A DNA stretch of 64,000 nt from Megascapheus bottae (GCA_024803745.1 JANJXV010000099.1:2852001-2916000), one strand, 5' to 3'; positions 1-12,062 are shown, counted from the first letter of the stretch. The notes: generated by a model from the letters alone, not told the origin. Numbers and translations: made by a program.

Positions 1-915
1 TTTCTTTTTTAGACATAACTAGTTCTTTCAGGTGAGCCACCAGCCACTCATGCAAGAGCATTGCAGGATCCCAGCATTCATCTTGTCTCCAGTCTTATTC
101 CATCCATCTCACAATGGTCATCTAAAACACCCTGCTGCATGCCTGAAGTCGCAAGGAATGTTCTCAACGCCATGAGAAGCCCCCTTAAGCTCTGCCTCAG
201 ACATGCCCAGCCCCCATCCCACTTCCACATGAGCATTTGTTTAGGAGAAATTTCCTGAGTACACCATCATCTTTTCCTCACCATTCAAATTTCATCTTTG
301 GAGTCATTTCTCCCAGACAAAGAGGAACATGATCCATGGTTTGATAGCAGCTCCAGTTTCATAGTCCCAGCCACCAACACCCCCCCATTACCCTGCCAGA
401 CACCTGAATTCAAGGACAATGTTTTCACTACCCCTGACTCTTATCAAATGTTTTAACTTATACAGTGCATTAAAATAATTTTACTAAATGGAATAAACAC
501 ATGGCATCAAGCTTCAGAATCTTTGCACCTGAACTTTTAGTGAATCACAGACACACCAGCATTTCTGTAGCCAACAGAAATCTTAGCTTTGAGATTTCAG
601 CATTCCTGGTATCCAAGTTTGGATGTGCTAACACTGCCCTTAATGGGGCACTTCAATCACACAATCCCACAACAATCAATGTCATTTGACATTCACTGGT
701 AGGTGGTGCTAGGAAAAAGACTGATGTGCCAACTCCATGCTGGCTTGACCTATGCCATCTTCAAACCTGGAGCAAGTGGGGCTCCTCTCTCCATGACACC
801 TTTTGTCTACTACCCCAGGAGGACCTTTACCTTGAGTCAAAATTATGAAGACTATCTCTACCAGCAAAGATTCCAGTGAGATGTGCCTACATGGATAAAG
901 CTAAAATCTCACTAA
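1..915. other. No recognised gene or repeat
   Basis: I see no convincing gene, RNA or clear SINE in this stretch. The short open frames lack splice signals or recognisable motifs. It is ordinary AT-balanced intergenic or intronic mammalian DNA. Confidence 0.5.
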
Positions 916-919
916 AGTG

Positions 920-1145
920 AGGTTGTTGGCAGTGCTGGAGCCTGAACTCAGGGCCTGGGCACTAAGCATTTGTACTCAAGACTAGCCCTTTACCACTTGA
1001 GCCCAAATTGCATTCCCAGCTGTTTTTATTTTTGGTAGTAAGAATCTATCAGACTTTCCTGTTCTAGGTGACTTGGAACTTCCATACTCAGATCTCAGCC
1101 TCCTGACCAGCCTGGATTAAAAGTGTGGATCAGCCATGCGCCACA
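920..1145 (-). repeat. B1-Geo-type dimeric SINE, old copy
   Basis: Read on the + strand it starts with the reverse complement of the shared right monomer (inverted phrases resembling 'cctgaactcagggcctggg' and 'ccacttgagccc'). It ends with the Alu/B1-like 'cagcctcctga...gtggatcagcc' box. It is diverged from the better copies in the window. The right monomer is the one shared with the ID-type SINEs here. Confidence 0.7.
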
Positions 1146-1552
1146 CCTGAGGAATTCTGCCAGCACATTTTTTCCCAAAAATTGGAAGAGGAAGATGAGG
1201 GAGGGTTGGGCTCATCCTGCCCTGCATATGAAGGAGAGCATCAGCGCCTGAACTTCATTCCCTGTTGTAGTCTGCTGGAGGAAAAGGAAGCAAATAGGCA
1301 CAGGCGGGCAGCAGATGCCACAGAACAACTTGTGACCAAGACTCCCAGAGCAGACCTCAGAATCGATGACAGAGTTGGATCTACCCAGTAACAGAGGCAG
1401 TGGTGACACCTGAAACTGCGCGTTTGAGCCTTTGCTGCTAGTAAACAGGGCCACCAATGTCTCAATGAGAAAGGTGAGATTTTGGTGGAGAAGGTGAGAT
1501 TAAACATTATGTATCATGCAAGAAGACAGACTATAAGGGGTCTTTTATTATT

Positions 1553-2005
1553 CCAAGTGAAATTTTGGATTTCCCCTTCTGTTTCTTTAAAGAATGACAT
1601 TGGGATATTGATGAATATTGCACTGAATTTGTAGATAGTCCTTATCAAGATTGCCATTTTTACAATATTACTTCTTCCAAACCAGGAGCATAGGTTTTTG
1701 CATTTCCTCAGTTCTGCGTTAATTTCCTTCTCCAGGGTTTATAGTTCCATCAAAAAGGTGCTTTACATTCTAAGTTAATTCCTAGGTATTTTATTTTCTT
1801 TGATAGCAAAATGAGTTGCTATCCTGATTCTTGCCTCATTCCTCTCATTTGTTGGCATATAGGAAGGCAGTTGACATTGAGGGTTAATTTTATACCCTGC
1901 TACCTTACCAAAGTTTTATATCAGCTCAAGCAGCTTCGGAGTAGAGTCTATAGGGTTCTTTAAATACAGAATCATGTCATCTGTAAGGAGAGAAAGTTTC
2001 AGTTC
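1553..2005 (-). mobile_element. L1 ORF2 fragment, inverted 5' portion
   Basis: This piece matches the reverse-transcriptase part of the array L1s on the minus strand (compare 12,600-13,100). It includes the phrases around 'ggtcttttattattcca' and 'tagagtctatagggttctt'. It directly abuts a plus-strand L1 fragment at 2,010. The 450-bp piece is decayed and not coding. Confidence 0.85.
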
Positions 2006-2009
2006 CTCT

Positions 2010-2410
2010 TTCCCTTTTCCTCCTCACTCCAGTTAGAATGGCCAAGATCCAGAAATCTAATAACGTATGCTGGAGGGGATGTGGCCAGGAGGGATCACTA
2101 CTACACTGCTGGTGGGATTGCAAACTCGTTCAACCACTATGGAAAGCACTATGGCAGTATCCCAAAAAGACTAAACATAGAGCTCCCCTGTGATCCAGCA
2201 ATTTCACTACTTGCCAGTCGTCCAGATAGGACACACTAAATTCACTAGAACAATAACATTTATCACAGCACTATTTACTATAGCAAAGGTATGGAACCAA
2301 CCCAGATGCCCGTCAGTTGATGAGTAGATCAAATATGGTATTTTTACACAATGGAATTCTGTGCTTCTGTCAGAAAGAATGACATAGACGAATTTGTAAG
2401 GAAATAGAAA
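2010..2410 (+). mobile_element. L1 ORF2 C-terminal fragment
   Basis: On the + strand this matches the ORF2 C-terminal region of the array L1s: the cysteine-rich segment (Trp-rich, [16 protein letters not shown]), then the YDPAI-like and [12 protein letters not shown] motifs. It stops before the normal ORF2 end, where a TC tract begins. With the adjacent minus-strand piece it forms one rearranged insertion lacking roughly 800 bp between the two parts. Confidence 0.85.
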
Positions 2411-2419
2411 GACTGTAAA

Positions 2420-2540
2420 GTTTAGAAATTAGTTTCTGTCTCCTTCTCTCTCTCCTTCTCTATCTCTGTAAAATTTAGAAGTTCCTGTTTCTCTCTCTTT
2501 TCTCTCTTTCTCTCTCTCTTTCTGTCTCTCTCTTTTTGTC

Positions 2541-2622
<82 letters not shown>
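2420..2622. repeat. Long TC/GA microsatellite
   Basis: A polypyrimidine run on the + strand (TC dinucleotides with TTTC and TGTC interruptions) about 200 bp long. It abuts the A-rich 3' end of the minus-strand SINE at 2,625 and the truncated L1 end, so it probably grew from an A-rich tail. Confidence 0.95.
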
Positions 2623-2624
<2 letters not shown>

Positions 2625-2626
<2 letters not shown>

Positions 2627-2800
2627 CAATCCTTAGGCTTGAACTCAGGGCCTGAGCTACTTTTGCTCAAGGTTAGCACTCTACCATTTGAACCACAGTG
2701 CTGCTTCTGGCTTGCTCTTTTCACGTAGTATTGAGGAATCTAACCCATGCCTTCATCCTTGATAGGTTAGCACTCAACCCTAAGCCACACAGTCAGCTTT
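2625..2800 (-). repeat. IDL-Geo-type SINE
   Basis: Inverted right monomer ('ggcttgaactcagggcctga', 'accatttgaaccacagtg') is followed by the inverted ID-like monomer ('gcatgccttcat...tagcactca'). The tRNA-derived left half is degenerate and is not a tRNA gene. Confidence 0.8.
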
Positions 2801-3029
2801 TAGAGGTTTCTGACAAAGGTTTTCCTACATGCTATCATTTCTTCTGTGAGTGCTCTTAATGCTTGCTGAAGGTTGACTTTGTTTAGAAGACTTACCCTAA
2901 TGCTCCCATATACAGAGATTCTATATATAGCTAAATGTTTTTCATTACTCAGAATTTCTCTATTGTGTATGTTCTGAAATGTACTGAAGACTGACTTCTG
3001 ATTAAAAGTCATTGCATATTTGTTCTATT

Positions 3030-5017
3030 CATTAGTTTTCTTTTCTTCTATGGGAATCAGGTTTGTGATGAACACAGAAGTATGCCTTCCAGGTCAAACA
3101 CTTTCCACATTTGTAATATTCATAAGGTTTTTCTCTCCTATGTGCATTTTATACTTAGTCATGCGTTCATGATGGATTTTTCATATTCTTATATTCATAC
3201 GATTTTTATCCTGTGTCTGTGTGGTATCATGCAAACTCAACTATGAGTTCTTCAAAAAAATTTCCCTTTCATTTTATTCATAGGATTCTATCCTGTGGAT
3301 GTTTAGTGATAAATCTTGACTTGTGCCTTCTGGGGAAAAGACTGAACATTTGCTACATTCATTAAGGGTTTTATCTTGTGTTGGTTCTGTGACACAAGCT
3401 GAGTTTTCTTCCACAGACTAAAAAGTCTTTCCTATTTATTACATTGCTAAGGCTTCTCATATGTGTGAACTCTCTTACGCTTCCTGAAGTGTGAATACTG
3501 CACGAAAGACTTTCAACTTTGGTTATATTCCTAGGGTTTCTAATATGTGTGAATTCTGTTGTGCCTCCTTTAATGTGACTTCCATCTGAAGGTCTTACCA
3601 CATTTGATGCACTCGTACAGTTTCTCTCCTGTGTGTGTTCTCTGATGCAATTTGAGGGAAGACTTCCATTTGAAAGACATTCCACATCGGTTACCTTCAT
3701 AAGGTTTTTCTCCTGTTTGAATTGTCTTATGCATGTTGAGGGTTGGCTTCTGTGTGAAGGACTTTTCACATATGTTACACTCATAAGGTGTTTCTCCTGA
3801 GTATATTCTCTGATGAACATGGAGTTTTACCTTCCATTTGAAAGACTTTCCGCATTCACTACATGCATAAGTTTTCTCTCCTGTGTGTGTTCTATTATGC
3901 CCATCAAGATATGACTTCCACTTGAAGGTCTTTCCACATTTGTTGCACACATAAGGTTTCTCTCCTGTGTGTGTTCTTTGATGCAATTTGAGGGAAGATT
4001 TCTGTCTGAAAGACTTTACACATTGGTTACATTCATAAGGTTTCACTCCTGTGTGTATTCTCTGATGAACACGAAGTTTTCCCTTCCCTTGGAAGACTTT
4101 CCACATTCATTACACTTATAAGATTTCTCTCTCCCGTGTGTGTTATTTGATGAACTCGAAGGTGTATCTTCTGGGTGAAAGACTTTTCACATTTGTTACA
4201 TTCATAAGGTTTCTCTTCTGTGTGTCTTCTCTGGTGCAAAGTGAGGTATGATTTCAGTCTAAAAGTCTTCCCACATTTATCCCATTCATAAGATTTCTCT
4301 TCTGTGTGAGATCTCTGATGTGTGCTGAGAGCTGAATTCTGGGCAGAAATTTTATTACGTTCCTCATATTCATAAGGTTTGTCTTCTCTTGGAGATCGAG
4401 GTTGGAGCGTCAGGTCTGACTTCTCAGAAATTAATTTTCACACTTGATGTACGCATCACATATCTCAGGATATTTGCTCTGAGGTATTGCAAGGCGTATT
4501 TCATTACTGAAAGATTTCTCACATTCACTATATGTACGAGGAGTCTCTCCTGTGTACATTTTGAGATGTGTAGTGATGGTCGGTGTTAAGTACAATATTT
4601 TTCATCACACAGTACATTTAGCAGTTTTCCTCACTCCCTGAAGAATTTCATGGGCAGGGAGAACAGAATTATGATACTGCAGATCTTTTGGACTGTCACA
4701 ATCATGAATAAAATGCTCTGAATAGCCAATGGATTTTTTAAGAACAGGAGACATACGAGATCTATATGCAGCATGCATCTCATCAGGCTTAGGAGACAGA
4801 AGCATGTTCTGACACTTAATGAACTCCTCAGTCCTCACCCCTAAGTTGTTACCGTTATTACTAATCAGCTCTGGATTATGTGTAGAGCTCAAATTTAAAG
4901 TTGTTGCTAATCTCACGTTTTCCTCCACTTCGATACTACTTGCAACTGCTACTTCACAAAGACATTCATGTGGACTTTCCTGGCAGGTCTTGAACACATT
5001 TTCCATTACCTGGACAT
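3030..5017 (-). pseudogene. C2H2 zinc-finger exon of KRAB-ZNF, broken
   Basis: Terminal exon of a KRAB zinc-finger gene, a class of nuclear DNA-binding repressors that recruit KAP1/TRIM28. The acceptor AG lies at 5,018-5,019. The frame joins in phase with the KRAB-B exon and gives a spacer of about 135 residues that ends at a TGA near 4,605. Downstream are tandem C2H2 fingers with HTGEKPY-type linkers (about 4,330 to 3,570). A 2-base insertion near 4,130 ('gagaga' in place of 'gaga') shifts frame between fingers. Several fingers have lost a metal ligand (His to Tyr, His to Gln, Cys to Gly), and a TGA near 3,570 ends the last good frame. Degenerate finger remnants continue to about 3,030. The exon is clearly a pseudogene as it stands. 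Confidence 0.88.
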
Positions 5018-5449
5018 CTAAAATGAGTCATAGAAAAAAAGACACAAACATACATGAGATACAAATATTCCTTACTGTAAAGGTAATGACTTTACTTTCC
5101 CATCCTAAGTGTTAGATATTTTAAAATATAAAAGTGGAAATTGATTTGTGAGAAATATATGCTTTTCTCCCTAACATATTAAGAAAATGATATTTTACAA
5201 TGACCAATAATGTTTTTCTGTGTTTTAGTTCTCTTTTTATATCACAGGAAATATTTATTGAAATTACCCATCTATGTATTGCTATAGTTTTAAGCTGAGT
5301 ACTACCTATAATATACCTGCAGCTGTTTTTTTTCAAATACTGTTTTGTTTATACACTGAGGAATAGCTGCCTTTCTTTTATTTTTGAGAAATAATCTAAA
5401 TACTGTGCTGTTTTGCATCTTTTTAAAACTTTCTTCTCTTTTCTTTTCT

Positions 5450-5605
5450 TTTTTTTTTGTAGTTCATAGGCCTCGGTCCTGTCCCTGAACACTTCAGCAG
5501 AAGACTATAACCCCTATCCTTGAGCTACAGCCCCCCATACTCTTTTCTAGAGTTAACTACAGATAAGAGTCTCAGGTCCTGAGTAGCAGATAGGATTACC
5601 TTACC
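5450..5605 (-). repeat. B1-Geo-type SINE, fragment
   Basis: Inverted shared right monomer followed by a partial B1-like box ('gagtagcagataggattacc'). Old and shortened. Confidence 0.6.
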
Positions 5606-5937
5606 CAGTTTCAATGCTGTTTGCTTAAGTGAGGAACACGAATTTTTTCTAGATTCAGCGGCCACAAGGTTGGTTTATATGTCTGTTTGCCTTTGATCCA
5701 AGCAAGAACGATTCTTGAGAGTAAGGACTTACACCTATATCCCTTCAGTTACAACTTCTCACTAAAGTCTCAATTTAGGTATTTGTGGGAATTTTGAAAT
5801 TTGTTTCTTTCCATTTGAAGTCTTATAAAAATTCCTTTTCTAACACTCCTGTCCCTCAGAACCATGGAAGACCAGAAAATCCCCAGCTCATTGTCTAGTT
5901 AATTTTCTTATGTTGATTGAAACTTTGTTGTTTTTTT

Positions 5938-6112
5938 TCCCTTCCATTCCTGGGTTTGAACTTAGGACCTAACCACTGTCCTTGGGTTTCTCAAGACTGG
6001 TACCCTACCAATGAATTCATTACTTCTGGCTTTTTCTATGTATGTGGTAATAAGGAATCAAACCTGTGTCTTTGTGCATGCTAGGCAAGCACTCTACCTC
6101 TAGGCTCAATTT
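5938..6112 (-). repeat. IDL-Geo-type SINE
   Basis: Inverted right monomer then the inverted ID-like left monomer ending in 'gcatgctaggcaagcactc'. It lies in the intron between the finger exon and the KRAB-B exon of the ZNF pseudogene. Confidence 0.8.
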
Positions 6113-6246
6113 CTGGTGGAAAGATCTGGTTCTGAATTCCAGTCTCTTCCTACCAGCAAAAAGATATTATCCTTATCAGAGAATAATGCCCTGACTTATT
6201 CCTTGTTTGCTCAATCATTTATAGTCTTAGTTTTAAACAAATGAAA

Positions 6247-6249
<3 letters not shown>

Positions 6250-6312
<63 letters not shown>
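6250..6312. repeat. (TTTC)n microsatellite
   Basis: Perfect TTTC tetranucleotide run of about 15 repeats. It abuts the tail side of the minus-strand SINE that begins at 6,313. Confidence 0.97.
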
Positions 6313-6535
6313 GTTTTGTGGTCATGGGACTTGAATTCTAGACCTGGCTGTTCTTCCGGAGCTCTTCAGCTCAAGGCTACTGCCCTATGTCTTTAGCCTC
6401 AACCCCACTTCTCATTTTCTATTGGTTCATTGGAGAGAAGAGTCTAAGGTGTTTTTGTGATAGGTCAGTCTTTGAACCTTGATCCTCAGATCTCAGCCTC
6501 CTAAGTAGCTAGGATTACAGGCATGAGACACGGGC
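6313..6535 (-). repeat. B1-Geo-type SINE
   Basis: Inverted right monomer ('gggacttgaattctagacctgg') followed by the inverted B1-like left half with 'ctcagcctcctaagtagc' and 'ggattacaggcatgag'. Nearly complete. Confidence 0.85.
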
Positions 6536-6637
6536 TCATGGCTTTCTCATTTTATTTTGTTTCACAGTGATTTCTACAGAGAAATCTAACTTTAACTCTA
6601 CTGCCACATAGAATTCGTCATATCACCCTATGATTCT

Positions 6638-6797
6638 TGGTGCCAGGGGTTTGGGCTAGCATGCACAAAGACCTGGTTCAGTTCCTTGGTACTACATACA
6701 AAGAAAAACCCAGAAGTGGTGCTATGACTCAAGAAGTAGATAGCCAGCCTTGAGAAAACCCAAGGACCATACTCAGTCCCTGAGACCAAGCATAGGC
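6638..6797 (+). repeat. IDL-Geo-type SINE
   Basis: ID-like left monomer ('tttgggctagcatgcacaaag', 'ggttcagttccttggtac') followed by the right monomer ('cagaagtggtgctatgactc'). The tRNA-like A and B boxes are eroded. Confidence 0.75.
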
Positions 6798-6955
6798 TTG
6801 GGAAAAGAAAATGATTCTTGATTCATTCACAAAGAATTCCATAGGTTCCACACAGGATTTAGGGTAACTAAGAATATTATTGCTCAGTACATCACAACAT
6901 GAACTTACCAATGGGGCTCAGGCTCCAACATCAATATGAAGATGCATTCACTCAC

Positions 6956-7045
6956 CTGTGATATTCTTGTCAGAGGAATTTCCTATCCAGAGTTCTCCAC
7001 AGTGCTCTAGCTTGTCAATTAATACAGGTTTGGGAACACAGGGCC
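6956..7045 (-). pseudogene. KRAB-B box exon
   Basis: A 90-bp exon with canonical borders: acceptor AG at 7,046-7,047 and donor GTGAG at 6,951-6,955. In frame after KRAB-A it reads G-P-C-V-P-K-P-V-L-I-D-K-L-E, then a Glu/Trp-rich end, typical of a KRAB-B box. The length is a multiple of three, so it keeps phase between the KRAB-A and finger exons. The exon itself has no lesion, but the downstream finger exon is broken. Confidence 0.82.
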
Positions 7046-7189
7046 CTGTAAATTAGAAACAGTAGAGAATTATTGCTTATGCTGTGTCATCATTGTTTAA
7101 GTTCGCAGACATCCTACTCACATGTTATGTATTAAATCTTTTTTCTCATTTCTCACTGGCTCCATGGTTGACTTTTCCCGAGCTCTGGA

Positions 7190-7470
7190 TTCATTTTGTA
7201 TGGCATAAACTTAGCTGTCTTGCTCAAGGCTAGAAAAATACCAGTTTGAGTCCCAGCTCCACTTACATGCATAGGTCTTCATGCATGCTAGGCAAGCACT
7301 CAACAACAAAGACAAACTCTTGACACTCCACTAACATTTTTGAGGGGTTACTTGGAGTTATAGAGTTTCATGGCAATTTTTTTGCCATTGCTGGCTTCAA
7401 ATTAGAATTCTTAGATTTCTTCCTCCTGAATATTTTAAGATTACAGGCATGAAACATTGCACCTAGTGCC
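7190..7470 (-). repeat. Decayed SINE fragments
   Basis: Pieces of an inverted ID-like monomer ('catgcatgctaggcaagcac' near 7,280) and of a B1-like half ('aagattacaggcatgaaac' near 7,440). Too diverged to delimit precisely. Confidence 0.55.
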
Positions 7471-7721
7471 AGGTTTCCATTATAAACTCACTGTTTAGTG
7501 ATTTGTAGATCCTATTTCCAATAATGATATATATTCTATTCTGGATGGTTTATCCACTTACAATTACTGTGTAAGTTTGGAATGTCGTCTCCATTAGAGG
7601 AAACATAATTTAGAACTGTTGTCAAAGTATCCTGAAGGTATCCTGAAGAATGAGTACAAAATTACCTTAGGTTTTCTTTAGAAAGTAATGATAATTCTCA
7701 GGGCCTGGAATCTTTCATTTA

Positions 7722-7961
<240 letters not shown>

Positions 7962-8064
7962 TTAGCACTGAGTTATAAACACACCATGTCTGGAATTTTA
8001 TTCTTTTTTTGTTGGAATTGTATTCCTTTACTTAAATGTTTAGACTTACATGAAATATTGACCT

Positions 8065-8250
8065 GAAAAGCTTAGGGATGGTGCCTAGGCCCAGAGTTCA
8101 AGTCCCAAGACCCACAAAAAAATAAAAAGGCAAGCCAGGTGTTGGTGGCTCACGCCTGTCATCCTAGCTACTCAGGAGACTGAGATCTGAGGACCATGGT
8201 TCAAAGCCAGCCTGGCACAAAATTCCATGACACTCCTTTCCAATTACCCA
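8065..8250 (+). repeat. SINE tail plus B1-Geo-type SINE
   Basis: A right-monomer remnant with an A-rich tail (8,065-8,123) is followed by a B1-like left half: 'gccaggtgttggtggctcac', 'tcctagctactcaggagac'. The right monomer of the second element is missing. Confidence 0.8.
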
Positions 8251-8504
8251 CCATAAAATGTTTAATGGCTTGTGGCATATCATGGGAGAGCAATTGTGGT
8301 ATCGACAAAAATAAGTCGAGGGAGTAGATTTAGGTTATAAATGGAATTATTCCATTGAAAAGGAACTACATTATATGATGACATATGCTGGTACTGTGAG
8401 AATATTGCAAAATCTTAGGGTATCAAGTGATAATACTATGAAGTACACCCAGAATGTTAATGTTCTATGTCTGGCATAATAATCACTTGGGGAACAATTT
8501 TTTT

Positions 8505-8747
8505 TCTTTTTTTGGCTGGGGGATTTGTAAGGCTTGAACTCTGGGCCTGGGCACTGTTCCTGAGCTCTTCAACTCAAGGCTATCACCCTACCGATGAAGC
8601 CACAGTGCCATTTCCCATATTCTAGTGGTTAACTGTAGATGAGAGTCTCATAGACTTTCTAATGCGCAGGCTGGCTGAACCAAATCTTTAGATATCAGCC
8701 TGATATCTGAGTAGCTAGGATTACAGGTAGAAGTCACTGCACCTGGC
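8505..8747 (-). repeat. B1-Geo-type SINE
   Basis: Full inverted dimer: right monomer ('ggcttgaactctgggcctgg') then the B1-like half with 'gagtagctaggattacagg'. Confidence 0.85.
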
Positions 8748-8849
8748 AAGAAATTTATTTCTTGCTGTTTTATACTACAAATTTACTGTATGTTTTACTT
8801 TTTCCAAAAGACTGAGGATGACCTTTGTTCTGTATATAATGGGAAGAGG

Positions 8850-8985
8850 GGTAGGGAGCTGTGAGCAGAAGAACTGAGGGGCAATACTCAGGGTAGGACA
8901 ATAGCCTTAAACTAAAGAGCTCACTGCCCAAGATCCAAGCCCCATGATTTTCCCCACTACCCCACAAAAAAAGGGAAAAAAATTG
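8850..8985 (+). repeat. Geo right-monomer SINE fragment
   Basis: Right-monomer-like text ('gagctcactgcccaagatcc') ending in an A-rich tail near 8,970. The left half is not recognisable. Confidence 0.5.
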
Positions 8986-9142
8986 GAGATTGGAGATCAT
9001 TTTCTAAAAAGAATATATAGAAATAGTAGTTCAAAATGTAGAAAGAAGTTCAATATTAACAGTCATGAGAAAAATTAAAATTACAATGAAATCATTACTT
9101 TAAATATGTTAATATAAATATAGTTTTAAACAAAAAGATCCA

Positions 9143-9175
9143 CATACACACACACAAACACACACACACACACGC
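9143..9175. repeat. (AC)n microsatellite
   Basis: Short interrupted CA-dinucleotide run in AT-rich DNA. Confidence 0.85.
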
Positions 9176-9724
9176 ATACAATAAAACAACTTTCAAAGTC
9201 TAACTATTACTGGGAAGTTAGTGAGAAGAAGTAGAACTTTGGAATAGTTCTGTAAGGAATATAAAGCAATCAAAAATTGCGTGGAGAGTGCTAAAAAGTG
9301 CTAAATATAGAAGTACATAGAAATATGGTCCAACACTTCTATTTCTAGATTTGTACCTAATGGAAGAGAAAGCAGAGACTAGAACAAATATGTGGAGAAT
9401 CCATTCACAACTATTAATAATAATCCAAAGATAGAAATATGCAAAACAATGCATTGAAAAGGAAGAACATTTTACTATATTTTACAGATGAATCTTGATT
9501 ACAGTAAACTAAAAATACAGCAGTCATAAAGGAAGAGCTAGGGTATGTTTTCCCTTCCAGAGCTTCCAAGGATCAACAAACCCTTAGAGCCAAAAAGCAC
9601 GATGGTTCCAGAGAATGGAGGAGAGAGGAACAGGAGCTGAATGTTTAATGATTATACATGGAAGATGAAAATTGCTCTAGATGGATAGAATGAAGAGAGA
9701 ACTGTACCCTAAACAATGGTTATG

Positions 9725-10275
9725 TAGCCACACAGGATGGGACACACCTATACTCCCTGATCTTGGGAAACTCAAGAAGGATTTCTAGCCATCCTAGATG
9801 CATGGAAAGATCTATCATAAAAACTAATGTGGAGGGGCTGGGAGTTTGGCATAGTTGTAGAGTGCTTGTATGAAGACGAAGGTTCAATTCCGCAGTACCA
9901 CATACACAGAAAAAACCAGAAGTAGTGCTGTGGCTCAAGTAGAAGATCACTAGGCTTGAGGAAAGCTGAAGGACAGTGCTCAGACCGAGTTCCAGCCAAA
10001 GGGCTTGTTTAAAAAAACCCAGAAAGCTGAGCATGATGGGGTGGTGGCTCACTTCTATAATCCTAGCTACTCAGGAGGCTGAGATCTGAGGATCAAGGTT
10101 TAAAGCCATCCTGGCACAAAAAGACCTGAGACTCTTATCTCCAATTTACCTTTAGAAAATGGGAAGTGGGGCTTGACTCCAGGGTAAGGTGGTAGCCTGG
10201 AGCTGAAGAGCTCAGGGATAGTGCCCAAGCTGAGTTCAAGATCTATGACCCACCAAAAAAAAAAGAAAAAACAAA
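9725..10275 (+). repeat. Cluster of three SINEs
   Basis: In order: a B1-like fragment (about 9,725-9,830), an IDL-Geo-type dimer (9,834-10,012, with 'gtagagtgcttgtatgaag' and 'cagtgctcagaccgag'), and a B1-Geo-type dimer (10,027-10,275, with 'tcctagctactcaggaggct' and a poly-A tail). All are on the + strand. Confidence 0.8.
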
Positions 10276-10718
10276 AAATAATATGGAAAAATTTGGATTC
10301 TATGAATTTTATCAGGCATATAAATGTCTTTTTTTGCTGTTGAAATAACAAATTGTATGGAAACATTTTAATAGTTTTTACCTAGAAATGTACACCACAA
10401 ATGGAATTAATAACAAACACAAAATATGCAAAAGATACAAATTATCACAATATGGGTATCCTGCTTTTGTATCTTTTCACTGACTCCTGTTCAAATGAGT
10501 CACATATTCTGAATTATTTCTCCCAGTCGATATATGCCACACATGTTAGCTTGTACTGAACTTCTTGAGAAATCAAAAGCAAATACTAAGCAAATGTGTG
10601 TTAGATTTTGTCAACAGTGATATTTCAAATATAAATCCCTATTCATTGCATTATTTAATATCAATGCCGGAATCTAACTTACACTGGCAGAATCTTCAAT
10701 CTTTTGAGAATCTTCAAA

Positions 10719-11055
10719 AGGGTGTGTAAATATTTAGGATCGTTATGTCTTCCTGGAGGAGAGATCCCTTTAGTAGTATGTAGTAACCTTCTTTGTCTTT
10801 TCTTACTATTTTTAGTTTGAAGTCTATTGTATCTGATATGAGGATGGCAACTCCAGCCTGTTTATGGGGGCAGTTAGCTTGATATAGTTTATTCCAACCT
10901 CTCACTCTCAAAAGATGATTGTTTTTGGGTAAGATGTGTATCTTGAAGACAGCAGAACGATGGCTCTTGCTTTTTGATCCAACTAGACAGCCTATGCCGT
11001 TTAATTGGAGAGTTAAGTCCATTGATATTGAGAGTTAGGATTGAGAGATATTTAT
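10719..11055 (-). pseudogene. L1 ORF2 start fragment, copy 0
   Basis: Start of the endonuclease domain. The true frame near 11,045-10,930 reads LNINGLN, later SFCCLQDTHL (the usual Glu of this motif is Asp here), then shifts frame to the VRGWNKLYQANCPHKQAGVAIL stretch. It ends where the L1 is cut at about 10,719. Confidence 0.8.
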
Positions 11056-11299
11056 CAGTTCCTACCATTTTTAAAAGCTTTTAGTAGGGCCTGTGTCTTG
11101 ACAGTTCTTGTGGTCCTTAGATGGTATGCTGTTTAGGTGCCATTTCTTTCCCTATATTGCATTTATCTTGGTTTTCTATGTATAGAGCATCTTTGAGAAT
11201 TCTCTGTAGTGTTGGTTTTGTTTCGACATATTGTTGCAGCTTTTCCCTGGAATGGAATGTTTTTCTTGTTCCCTCAGTTATGAATGAGAGCTTAGCTGG

Positions 11300-12061
11300 C
11301 TACAGTATTCTTGGTTGGTAGTTATTTGATTTAAGGGCATGACATATATGCTTCCAGTCCCTTCGTGCTTGCATGGTCTCTGCTTTGAAATCTGGGGTTA
11401 TTCTGATTGGTTTGCCTTTATAGGTTACTGATCCCTTTTCCCTGGCTGCCTTTAGGATCTTTTCTTTGGTTTCTATTGATCCAGTTCGGATCACAATGTG
11501 GCAGTGGGATGTTCTTTTCTGGTCAGGCCTGTTTGGGGTTCTAAAAGCTTCTCGTATCTGGATGGGCCTGCCCTTCTGGATATTTGGGAAATTCTCTGAG
11601 ATGATTTCCTGAAGTATATTTCCAATACCATTGACCTCTTTCTCCACGCCCTCCTCAATACCAACTAGCCTTAAATTAGGCATCCTAATTGTATCTTGGA
11701 ACTCCTGAAGCGCTCTCTCATATTTCCTAGATTTGGATTGACTCATTTTCTGTTCATTCTCTATAATAACTAAATTACATTCAGCCCCGGAAATTCTCTC
11801 CTCTGCATTGTCTAACCTGCTATCAAAACTATCTACTTTATTTTTCATCTCCCTTGCTTCTAATTGCTCATTTTTGATGCCTTGCATCTCTTGTTTTAGA
11901 TCATGTATGGATTTCTTTATCTCCTTGATTTCCTTTTGAGTGGTTAGCTCAGTAGCTTTATTTTCTTTGGACATTTGCTGGAGTTTGGTCACGTTTTTAT
12001 TTGTGGATTCTAAGAATTCATCCATCTTTCTTTGAAAAACCTTTATTATGGCCTGCTTTAT
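11300..12061 (-). pseudogene. L1 ORF1 fragment, copy 0
   Basis: Partial ORF1, the L1 RNA-binding chaperone, beginning inside the coiled coil. One frame runs through the coiled coil (Lys/Glu heptad-like text), the RRM-like region (NLRLVGIEEG, FPNIQKG) and the C-terminal domain (IVIRTGSIETKEKILKAAR, YKGKPIRITPDF). It ends at TAG after NNYQPRIL. The family normally continues here, and a PAKLSF-like reading resumes just beyond the TAG. That same TAG occurs in copies 1-5. The N-terminus is missing because of the junction at 12,062. Confidence 0.85.
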
Positions 12062-12062
12062 G

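Larger units (their letters stand above)
10719..12062 (-). mobile_element. L1 copy 0, fragment at array left edge
   Basis: Covers L1 from within ORF1 through the intergenic spacer to the early endonuclease region of ORF2. It is cut at both ends: at 12,062 it fuses directly to mid-ORF2 of copy 1, and at 10,719 it meets unrelated DNA. It differs from copies 1-5 at diagnostic sites. It lacks their 4-base ORF1 deletion and has TGT where most of them have a TGA in the endonuclease. It is therefore a sister of the array L1s and not a product of the array ancestor. Confidence 0.9.

Noticed and set aside
2422..2724. Open frame of Arg-Glu repeats across the TC tract
   Set aside because: It is the minus-strand reading of a TC/GA microsatellite running into SINE sequence, not a protein.
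9834..9900. tRNA-like sequence in ID-type SINEs
   Set aside because: tRNA-derived SINE heads without an intact cloverleaf; not a tRNA gene.
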